From assembly GCA_963680875.1 (NCBI GenBank), contig OY804579.1, positions 33,837,804 to 33,901,803 of the forward strand: 64,000 nt of DNA, written 5' to 3'. The notes below the pieces were generated by a model. It was not told the DNA's origin. It did not search any database and was given only the letters and a program-made list of their open reading frames with translations. Shown here in pieces: positions 35,801 to 47,800 of this stretch. A program made the position numbers and the translations under genes. Position 1 is the first letter of the stretch. Every line of letters starts with the position of its first letter. The stretch is from Bathymodiolus brooksi (Eukaryota > Mollusca > Bivalvia > Mytilida > Modiolidae).

Positions 35801-38800
35801 ACAACTAATTTTTTAACAGATTTACAATCCAAATGAAACATCGTCGGTCCTCAGGTCCTGTCCTGACCTGTAAAAATTTGCAAAGACCGATGATTACGAA
35901 AAGATTACTGGACGTTGTGTCCTGTGAATTTAAAAAAAAATGTTTAAAAAAAGGAGGTCCTGTGGAAGCAATGAAGATTCAATGAAATTTTTATCTACAC
36001 AGGACCTTCCGTCCTGTTAAAAAAAGTTAAGTTTCACTGGGACTGGATTTAAGCCAACATTCCTTGTGGCCAAAAGTGATATTCTAATCTTAGCACAGAT
36101 GGTTATTCAGAAAAAAATATGAGACCTCTAGTTATTTATAGTTATATATTACAACATTTTTCAATTCTTCTTGCAGAAGAGATATTCTGAGGTTGATTTT
36201 GTCATGAAAGTTGCCTGGAAAATTGCTTTGTATAACCTTGTTTTTCACCAGCTGCCACTGATACAACATTGTAGTATATTTTACAAAACAAATGCCTTTC
36301 AGAGTACCAAAATTTTTAGGAGAATTCAATGGCAAAATATGCTCAGAATGGCCTCAGAATGCATCTCCTGCAATCTAGAATTTCTGTATTGAGACTCAGT
36401 ATTATTCTTATCTTGTGTGGAAAGTTGACTTGTTAGCTCACCTTTGTCGTCCGTCATCCGTCGTAGAGGGGGGAAACCCTCCTCTCGGGCTCTCCCCTCC
36501 CTCTTGCACCTGCATCGCTGGGTTCATGCCTCTGACACTCAATTCTCCCACTACTTTCTAAATTGAGACTCCTACTTCAATTCTTTTTGAGAATCCTGAC
36601 TTTACTATAAATAATGACATTTTAATGTGCATGTCTCTCGATCAGACTGATCGGATGTTACGTCTTTAAGATTAGATCTTTAGCATTAATTTTACTACTA
36701 GTACTTCACATAGACGACACATCATATATGATATATCTAAGTCTCCCTAACATAGTGTGGAACACTTATACTTTTTGCTCAGTTTCTGATTAATATTGCC
36801 ATTATCGTAGCAATTCAGAAACTTCAGTGTTAAGCAATGTTGTCCCAAAATACTTTTCAGTAACATCTTTGGTAAAATGGAAAATTTTTAAAGTAGAAAT
36901 TTTCAAATGAAATCTTAAAGGAATTGATGGATGTAATCATGGGAAGGAAAATCTACCCTGGTACTAAATTAATGTGTTTAGAATATTGAATAGAATTACC
37001 CAATGAAAATGTCTGAATTAGGAAGCCAAGTATCTGGGTATGTTGTATTTTGTTGTTGAGGAAAGAGAAGTTTGTCATAGAAAAAAAACAGGAAAGTTTT
37101 AACAACATTTCTGTATTGAGACTTGGTATTATTCTTATCTTGTGTGGAAAGTTGACTAGTTAGCTCACCTTGCCAAAGGCAATGTGAGCTTTTGCCATCA
37201 CTTGGCGTCCGTTAACTTTTCACATTTTAATCTTCTCCTCTGAAACCCCTAAGCCAACTGAACTGAAACTTGGTAGAAAGCATATATGGGAGGTCCTCTA
37301 TAAAGATTGCTCATTTCGTCCCGATTCATTAACAAACATGGCCACCACAGGCAATTCTTGTTTCTGATTGGACGATTCAAAAAAATCTTCTCCTCTGAAA
37401 CCACTTGGCCAAATGAACCGAAACTTGGTAAGAAGCATCTATGGAAGGTCCTCTGTAAAGATTGCTCATTTCGTCCCGATCCGTTAACAAACATGACCGC
37501 CACAGGCAACTTGTTTCTGATTGACTGATTTTTTTAATTCTTCTCCTCTGAAACCGTTTGGCCAAATGAACCGAAACTTGGTAGGAATAATCTATGGGCG
37601 GTCCTCTCTAAAGATGGCACATTTTGTCCCGATCCATTAACAAACATGGCCGCCACAGGCAATTCTTGTTTCTGATTGGCTGATTTTTTTTAATTTTCTC
37701 CTCTAAAACTGCTTGGCCAAATGAACCGAAACTTGGTAGGAAGCATCTATGGAAGGTCCTCTATAAAAATTGCTCATTTTGTCCCGATCGGTTAACAAAC
37801 ATGGCCACCACAGGCAATTCTTGTTTCTGATTGGTTGATTTCTAAAAAATCTTCTCCTCTGTTAAAAGAAAGATAACTCTTGCCATTATCTCCCTTAGAA
37901 ATTAAACTAATGCTGATATAGTGTAACATGTTTATTCTATACATTACAAATAGGTATTCACATTTTTATATTCTTTTTAGCAAACCTTGCCAAAGGCAAT
38001 ATGAGCTTTTGCCATCACTTGGTGTCCGTCGTCTGTCATCTGCTTACTTTTCACATTTTAATCTTCTCCTCTGAAAACCCTCGGACAAATGAACTGAAAC
38101 TTGGTAGGAAGCATCTATGGAAGATCCTCTCTAAAGAGTACACATTTTGTTATGATCCATTACCAAACATGGCCGCCACAGGCAATTCTTGTTTCTGATT
38201 GGCCGATTTTTTTAAATCTTCTCCTCTGAAACCGCTTGGCCAAATGAACCGAAACTTGGTAGGAAGCATCTATGGAAGGTCCTCTATGAAGATTGCTCAT
38301 TTCGTCCCGATCGGTTATCAAACATGGCTACCACCGAAACTTGATAGGGATCATCTATGGAAGGTCCTCTATGAAGATTGCTCATTTCGTCCCGATTGAT
38401 TAGCAAACATGGCCACCACATGCAATTCTTGTTTCTGATTGGTCGATTTCTAAAAAATCTTCTCCTTTGAAACTGCTTAGCCATATGAACCGAAACTTGG
38501 TAGGAAGCATCTACATGTATGGAAGGTTCTGTATTAAGTTTCCTCAAAGCAGAATGAAAGGTAAGCGACACAGACTCAGCCCACTTAGCCTCTAGTTATT
38601 ACTTGTTAAAAGTTTGTAAGTTCCCTCTGACATTCTGTATCAAACCATTAATAATGCAGCTGATATATTACTGTAAATGTCACCAAAATAATATTATCTT
38701 GTATATCTGTTGTAGGAGAAAGAAAATCCAGAATATGGGAAGGAATTACAAAAAGCAGAAAATGACTATGAAAAGAAACGTCTCAAACTTCAGCTTTACT

Positions 38801-41800
38801 TTGGTATAAAAATTGTTTTAAATTTATAAATATGAATCTAGTGTCTTGATGCATAATTACATTAATTATGATACAAAATGTAAGAAGATAGATGTAATAT
38901 CATATTCTTAAAAGGATAGTTTAAACATTCTAAGACAACACCTATATATTCTGAAATTTTTGTTTAAAAAAATGTCCAAATTTTTTCACTACAATTGTTA
39001 ATTGAATATATTGAGTAAATTTCATAACAATGTTAAGGAAGAAATAATGTATGTTACTCTATTATTGGTATACTTTAGACAATGCAATACACAGAAGAAA
39101 TAATGTGTGTTACTCTATTATTGGTATAGTTAAGACAATGCAATACACATTGAAGAAATTTAGTAATTCAGAATTATTCAACTACATGTGGATCTTTTGT
39201 ATTCATATATTGACTAATATTCAGTCTTATGTAGTCCACATCTGCAATTTTAGTTCTCATATGTATGATGTCACACACGAGACTTATGAGAATTGCAAAT
39301 TTGAACTGTATAAGCATAATGATGAACTTTTTAACATATATTACGGGATTTTTTATGAACTTTGAACTTTTGCCTATTTTGACCAATTATGCAAATTAGA
39401 AAAAAGGGGGGATGAAATTGAAAAAAAAATCTTCTCCTCTGAAACTACTGAGCCAATCTCAACCAAACTTTGCTGAAATGATCCTTGGGTGGTCCCCTTT
39501 CAAAATTGTGTCCGTCAGCACCGTCTTGTATCCAAGATGGCCGCCATTACTAAAAATAGAAATTTCTTCAAATGGCCAAAAACGGCTCTATTTTAAGCCA
39601 GAAAGTGCCCAAATTTGAACTGTATAAGCATAATGATGAGCTTTTTAACATATATTATGGGATTTTTTTATGAACTTTGAACTTTTGCCTATTTTGACCG
39701 ATTATGCAAATTAGAAAAAAGGGGGGATGAAATTTTAAAAAAATTCTCTCCTCTGAAACTTCTGTGCCAATCTCAACCAAACTTTGCTGAAATGATCCTT
39801 GGGTGGTCCCCTTTCAAAATTGTGTCCGTCAGCACTGTCTTGTATCCAAGATGGCCGCCATTACTAAAAATAGAAATTTCTTCAAATGGCCAAAAACGGC
39901 TCTATTTTAAGCCAGAAAGTGCCCAAATTTGAACTGTATAAGCATAATGATGAACTTTTTAACATATATTACGGGATTTTTTATGAACTTTGAACTTTTG
40001 CCGATTATGCAAATTAGAAAAAAGGGGGATGAAATTAAAAAAAAATCCTCTCCTCTGAAACTACTGTGCCAATCTCAACCAAACTTTGCTGAAATGATCC
40101 TTGGGTGGTCCCCTTTCAAAATTGTGTCCGTCAGCACCGTCTTGTATCCAAGATGGCCGCCATTACTAAAAATAGAAATTTCTTCAAATGGCCAAAAACG
40201 GCTCTATTTTAAGCCAGAAAGTGCCCAAATTTGAACTGTATAAGCATAATGATGAGCTTTTTAACATATATTACGGGATTTTTTATGAACTTTGAACTTT
40301 TGCCTATTTTGACCGATTATGCAAATTAGAAAAAAGGGGGGATGAAATTTTAAAAAATTCTTCTCCTCTGAAACTACTGAGCCAATCTCAACCAAACTTT
40401 GCTGAAATGATCCTTGGGTGGTCCCCTTTCAAATTTGTGTCCGTCAGCGCCGTCCTGTTTTCAAGATGGCCGCCATTACTAAAAATAGAAATTTCTTCAA
40501 ATGGCCAAAACTGCTCTATTTTAAGCCAGAAAGTGCCCAAATTTGAACTGTATAAGCATAATGATGAGCTTTTTAACATATATTACGGGATTTTTTATGA
40601 ACTTTGAACTTTTGCCTATTTTGACCGATTATGCAAATTAGAAAAAAGGGGGATGAAATTTAAAAAAAATCCTCTCCTCTGAAACTACTGTGCCAATCTC
40701 AACAAAACTCTGCTGAAATGATCCTTGGGTGGTCCCCTTTCAAAATTGTGTCCGTCAGTGCCGTCCTGTATCCAAGATGGCCGCCATTACTAAAAATTTA
40801 AATTTCTTCAAATGGCCAAAACTGCTCTATTTTAAGCCAGAAAGTGCCCAAATTTGAACTGTATAAGCATAATGATGAGCTTTTTAACATATATTACGGG
40901 ATTTTTTATGAACTTTGAACTTTTGCCTATTTTGACCGATTATGCAAATTAGAAAAAAGGGGGGATGAAATTTTTAAAAAATCTTCTCCTCTGAAACTAC
41001 TGTGCCAATCTCAACAAAACTCTGCTGAAATGATCCTTGGGTGGTCCCCTTTCAAAATTGTGTCCGTCAGCACCGTCTTGTATCCAAGATGGCCGCCATT
41101 ACTAAAAATAGAAATTTCTTCAAATGGCCAGAAACTGCTCTATTTTAAGCCAGAAAGTGCCCAAATTTGAACTGTATAAGCATAATGATGAGCTTTTTAA
41201 CATATATTACGGGATTTTTTATGAACTTTGAACTTTTGCCTATTTTGACCGATTATGCAAATTAGAAAAAAGGGGGGATGAAATTTTAAAAAATCCTCTC
41301 CTCTGAAACTACTGAGTCAATCTCAACCAAACTTTGCTGAAATGATCCTTGGTTGGTCCCCTTTCAAATTTGTGTCCGTCAGCACCGTCTTGTATCCAAG
41401 ATGGCCGCCATCACTAAAAATAGAAATTTCTTCAAATGGCCAAAAACGGCTCTATTTTAAGCCAGAAAGTGCCAAAATTTGAACTGTATAAGCATATTGA
41501 TGAGCTTTTTAACATATATTACGGAATTTTTTATGAACTTTGAACTTTTGCCTATTTTGACCGATTATGCAAATTAGAAAAAAGGGGGGATGCAATTTAA
41601 AAAAAATCTTCTCCTCTGAAACTACTGAGCCAATCTCAACCAAACTTTGCTGAAATGATCCTTGGGTGGTCCCCTTTCAAAATTGTGTCCGTCAGCACCG
41701 TCTGGTATCCAAGATGGCCGCCATTACTAAAAATAGAAATTTCTTCAAATGGCCAAAACTGCTCTATTTTAAGCCAGAAAGTGCCCAAATTTGAACTGTA

Positions 41801-44800
41801 TAAGCATAATGATGAGCTTTTTAACCTATATTACGGGATTTTTTATGAACTTTGAACTTTTGCCTATTTTGACCGATTATGCAAATTAGAAAAAAGGGGG
41901 GATGAAATTAAAAAAAAAATCTTCTCTGAAACTACTGTGCCAATCTCAACCAAACTTTGCTGAAATGATCCTTGGGTGGTCCCCTTTCAAAATTGTGTCC
42001 GTCAGCACCGTCTTGTATCCAAGATGGCCGCCATTACTAAAAATAGAAATTTCTTCAAATGGCCAAAACTGCTCTATTTTAAGCCAGAAAGTGCCCAAAT
42101 TTGAACTGTATAAGCATAATGATGAGCTTTTTAACATATATTACGGGATTTTTTATGAACTTTGAACTTTTGCCTATTTTGACCGATTATGCAAATTAGA
42201 AAAAAGGGGGATGAAATTTAAAAAAAATCTTCTCCTCTGAAACTACTGAGCCAATCTCAACCAAACTTTGCTGAAATGATCCTTGGATGGTCCCCTTTCA
42301 AAATTGTGTCCGTCAGCGCCGTCCTGTATCCAAGATGGCCGCCATTACTAAAAATAGAAATTTCTTCAAATGGCCAAAACTGCTCTATTTTAAGCCAGAA
42401 AGTGCCCAAATTTGAACTGTAGAAGCATAATGATGAGCTTTTTAACATTATTAAGGGATTTTTTATGAACTTTGAACTTTTGTCTATTTTGACCGATTAT
42501 GCAAATTAGAAAAAAGGGGGGATGAAATTTAAAAAAAATCTTCTCCTCTGAAACTATTGAGCCAATCTCAACCAAACTTTGCTGAAATGATCCTTGGGTG
42601 GTCCTCTTCCAAAATTGTGTCCCGCATTTCAGAACACTGACCAAGATGGCCGCCACAGCCGAACTTAATTTAACATAGGACCCTAAGGGAAATTCCCATA
42701 AACATCTTCTTGTCTGAAACCATTTGCTCAATAAGAACAAAATTTTGATGAAATAGTCATTGGATGGTTCTCTTCCAAAAATGTGTCCGGCGGTTCGGCC
42801 CTTCGATCAATTTTTTTTTTTAGTTTTAATACTTTTCGTGTTATATTTCAAAAACTATAAGAGATAGATGTTAAGTTTAAATTGCAAAAATGTGCACCAT
42901 GTCGATATCTACCTACCCTGCAATTTTGAAGTAAATATGATTACCCATCTTGGAGTTCTTGCCCTTTTTTTCATCAAATTAAAAAAAATAATAATACTTT
43001 TCGTCTTATATTTCAAAAACTATAAGAGATAAAGGTTAAGTTTAAATTGCAAAAATTTGCAGCATGTCAAGATCTTCCTACCCTGCAATTTTGAAGTAAA
43101 TCCCATTACCCATTTTGGAGTTATTGCCCTTTTTTCATCAAAATGTTCTCAATTTTAATACTATCATCTTATATCTCAAAAACTATTAGAGATAGAGGGA
43201 AAGTTTAAACTGCAAAAATGTTCAGCATGTCAAGATCTACAAAAAATTTCCCCACAGTTAAAAATGTGTGACAACTGTGTGAAGAGTTATTCCTCTTGAA
43301 ATGCATTTTTTGTTGACTCACTGCTTTTGGTTACTCAAATAATCAAAGGGAAGCAACTCTATTACAAAATGTGAAGTAGGAAAAGCTAAATTTTGAGAAT
43401 CATTGACATATATGGTTTTTTTTACAGCATTTTTGATAACTTACATTAAAGGAGGGAACCCCTGCCCAAATTTTTTTGTAGAAGGGGTCTGCAATGACGA
43501 AGGCTACATTTAATAATTTTTTTCACCGAAGTTATCAAGTTTTATTGACTGATGTTCTTATTATACCCAGGTGAGCTATACAGGCTCCTGGGAGCCTCTA
43601 GTTTCCTTTTGAAATATTACTGTGTTGTGATCCAATACCACACAAATTGTAATAACTCATATTTGTGTTATATAAGTCCTTGTTTCTGGTAAAAAAAATA
43701 TACCAGTATCTAGGTATATTTTTTTTACCAGAAACAAGTGCCTGTGATATAAATAAAGCAAAGTATTTTATTTAAATTCACAGAGAAATAAAATTTTAGT
43801 GGATCTTTTCAACCAGATCCGGAAAAAGCTTGTAATATTTGTCCATTTCAAAGGTTTCAATATTTCCCAAAAGCCTAAATCAAGTCCTCTATCGTATTTT
43901 GCACAAAAGACAAGTTTAAATTTGGCACCAAATTGATATCCGATAATTTTTACGTGTCCGTTCTGGAGTGATTCTTGTTCTTATATTTCAAATATTTATA
44001 TTTCCGTTCATTAAAGCATTTCTGAGATTGCGTCTTTATTTTGTCAATGTCCTTGAACTTCATCAAAGCATGATAAATGATATCAATAAAAGAGTTTTGA
44101 TCTGGCGTTTCACTTTAGTTTTAATCAAAATAAATCATGGACAAATTGGAGATCAAACAGGGCTCTTTTATACAACAAACCCAGTATTTTATACCAGTGG
44201 AAATAGATTTGTCCATTGTACCGGCACGTTTGGGAATCTGATTTTTTCACTTGTCCCGTCGGACAACCGTAATACAAGATGTACTTGTCCGATGTCAGTT
44301 TTCACTGGTATCGGACAAATGTTAATGTCAAGGCCTGGTCTATGTATACTATTCTGCTAGCTAACCATTTAATGATCGTGCACCTTTCACAGTGTTTGAC
44401 TCTTTTTCTCACCCCTTTCTACTGTGTCAATGTTAAACTATAGATTGCTCTCCCTTGTTAGTAATTAACGTAAAGAAAGAAATTACCTCCCTTTGACCAA
44501 ATAAATTTTGTACAGATATTTATAGCTGTTGTAGTAGCATTTATAATGTATTTATAAAATACATTGTATTTTATTATGAAATACATTGAAAATACTCGGG
44601 TCTATATCGATGAATCGACAATTTATTTCAGCAATGGAAAACAATTTTGCGAAAAAACACTCGATGGAATGTAAGCAACACAAAGGTGTTTAGTGACAAA
44701 TAAAATCAAACACCAGAAAAAAGTACAAGATAGGGAAATCTCCGACAACCTTGGTTAAGATTTCAATCATTCTCTCACTCTGCAAGCCTTTTCAGAGAAC

Positions 44801-47800
44801 GATTGAAATCTTACCCTTGGGTGTCAGAGATTTCCCTATCTTGTGCTTCCCCCAGTGTTAGATTCTATATTTCAGTGTTCTTTGTGAAGAATTATGGTAC
44901 AAGATCATTGCATGATAACTGAATGTGATCTTAATGAGTGATCCTACAGTATGATCAAATGGAGTTGTTAATTTCCATATTATCGAGTTCAGTCATTTTT
45001 CTGTGGTTTTGATAATATTTGTTTATACGTAGTTTTAAAATTTAAATGTTTTGTTTATAGAACAAGTAAAGAATGCTGAACGTGTGCAGTTAGATCAGAT
45101 TCCATTACCAGATATACCACAACAACTTACAAGTAGGTTATCTCTAACTAGTGGAGTTGAAAATATAGAATACTAAAGTTATTATTCAATTGACACTGAC
45201 ACACAAAATTAAGAGGAAAAAACAGCCATTAAAAAATTGGGACAAAAAGACAGTTGTTTTATATTGTAAACATTAAACATTTCTTTTGAGTGACTGATTG
45301 TTGCTTAATGCCAAGTGAGTAATTTTTCAGCCATATTATGACGAGAACAACTTGCATTTTGATTAGATAGTGATGATGTCCGCAGGTAGATATGTCACTC
45401 AACTCCAACATTTTATCCTGATTCCGAGCCAACCAGTCTTTCTTCTTACTCCTTAATGATGTGTGCGTAGCAGAGAAGCAGCAAATACCAATTTTATAGT
45501 CTTTGGTTTGACTCGACCAGGTTTCTAATCCACGATCACTCAAGGAGAGCATGATAACTATTATATCACAGATACTGTTAACATTTCTTGTGTAGGACAC
45601 CATTGAAATGTCCAGTTTATCAAAGTCAATGTAAGTTGAGACACATGATAACCACAAGTGGTTTTAAGTGACAAGATTTATTTCATAATAGCAGCTTGCT
45701 TTATTGACAAAGTTAACCTCTATCTCAAACAATGGTGGATTTGTTATTAGGTATCACTTGTGATAATTTATCTTGCTTGATTGCCACTGTGCATTTCAAA
45801 GACTCTAATTCCATTTACAGTTCAATACATTTTGATCTTGTTACATTCCTCATTAAAACTTTATTATTAACCTAAGTGAAGCAAACAAAACAGAAACATG
45901 GAATTATTAATGAAATTATAATATTTTCTTATACCGTATAACCGGTAATTTCTGCAGTTTTGGTCTAAAAAGATGACATTTAATTTTTGCGGATTTTTAT
46001 TTCTGCGGATTGAAAATCTTGGCACCGAAAAAAAGTTGTTTGTATTACAGGAAGCAACAACTGAAGCGATGTTGCGATAAACAACTGGTGCACATTACAG
46101 TGATCATTAGAAGTAAAAACATATTTAGTTCTTTAGAAAGTTTTCAAACGTTACAACTTCTGAATACGGATTTGGTTAACTTCAAATTTGTCTTAAGAAA
46201 CTATTTTTTCACTGTTTTCGCGATCTATTTTGTTGACAGGAAATACGAAGTCAACAGCTGGATCGATATTGGTATAAACTTTGATATATTTCGAATGTAT
46301 ATTTTTAATGTCGAATTTTCATACTTTATCATATAACAATGTTTTTTAAAGAATTATGATTAGAAGCAATTGTATTCAATTCTTTTAGTATAATGTAGAC
46401 ATAAAAACTAGGGTTAACTGGAATTCTACTACCAGTACATTTCTATTTGTTTGGTCTTTAGATGAATCCTGCGATCACGCAGTTTGATATTATTCAATCG
46501 AAGCTAGCTACTACAACAATTAAAAAAAATATCTAATGTTAATTTATGAAATAAAAATTTTAAATATTGCTTTAATAAACTTTATTATGATTGTAAATAT
46601 TTAATCAGGTGATTGTTTCAATTATATTGTCGGTGTCAGCTTGGTACAATCATATTTCTTGATCTGGAGTAATTGTAATTAACAGGTAAAAATCATCATG
46701 CCACAGCTAAATAACCTTTAATTGTTGTGTAAACATTAATATAGTACCAGGTTTTGTTTATCTGGATATAGTAATTACGACTAATTAAATATTTGACACT
46801 TACGGCGGAATCGGAGTTCGAGTTTGAAAATGTATTTTGTACGGGACATTAAACATTTATTTTACATAATATTCTGCGATTTCAATTTCTGCGGTCCGGA
46901 GTTGACCGCAGAAATTACCGGTTATACTGTATTCTTTATCAACTTTTAAATGGTCATGATCGTATGGTAAGTGGATTTACAACTACCTATGCAATCAGTG
47001 GCAGGTTGGTGGCTTTCTCCCTGGGTACTCCGGTTTCCTCTACCAATAAAAACTGACTGCCACAATATAACTGAAGCATTGTTGAAAGTGGCATTAAACA
47101 CCATAACCTTAACCCTCAAATGTCTAACACGAGAAATCAACAGAGGTTTTATACTTAAAATATGATGTTAACCTTGCTTATTTTACAGTACCCTCTATGA
47201 TTCCATTACCTAATGAAATACCCCTACCATCATCACAAGATAATTTACCACATGGAATACTGAAGAAAACATCTGGCTTTAGGTAAGTTGAATCACATTT
47301 ATTTATGCATGTAATATACAAAAAAATAGAAAACATCTGTCTTTAGGTAAGTTGAAGCACATTTATTTATACATGTAATATACAAAAAAATAGAAAACAT
47401 CTGTCTTTAGGTAAGTTGAATCACATTTATTTATACATGTAATATACAAAAAAATAGAAAACATCTGTCTTTAGGTAAGTTGAAGCACATTTATTTATAC
47501 ATGTAATATACAAAAAAATATCATCAAATACACAGGGATTATTATTTTCAGTTATTTAAAGAGGCATTAGCTACGATTTTGACCAAAAAAATTATATGTT
47601 TTGGAAATTGGTAAATAGCTTTAAAATGATGAAATAAAGGTAAATATTTCACATTAAACAGCTTATCGTACCACTTTTCGCCTTCTGAGAACGAAAATTA
47701 CCATCGATTATTATTCCCTTGCAAGCAAATAATTTGACCTCGCTTTCTCCGTATGCAACTGACCTTACTAGTGACAGGTAAAAACGAATAATTTGTATTT

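Noticed and set aside
36132..36392. Possible exon after TTCTTGCAG at 36177
   Set aside because: WBP11 exons 4 and 5 join directly in phase and match the family; the sequence encodes nothing recognisable.
39270..42740. Repeated 60-116-codon ORFs in the satellite
   Set aside because: Same frame pieces on both strands in each unit, no start context and no homologues; satellite by-products.
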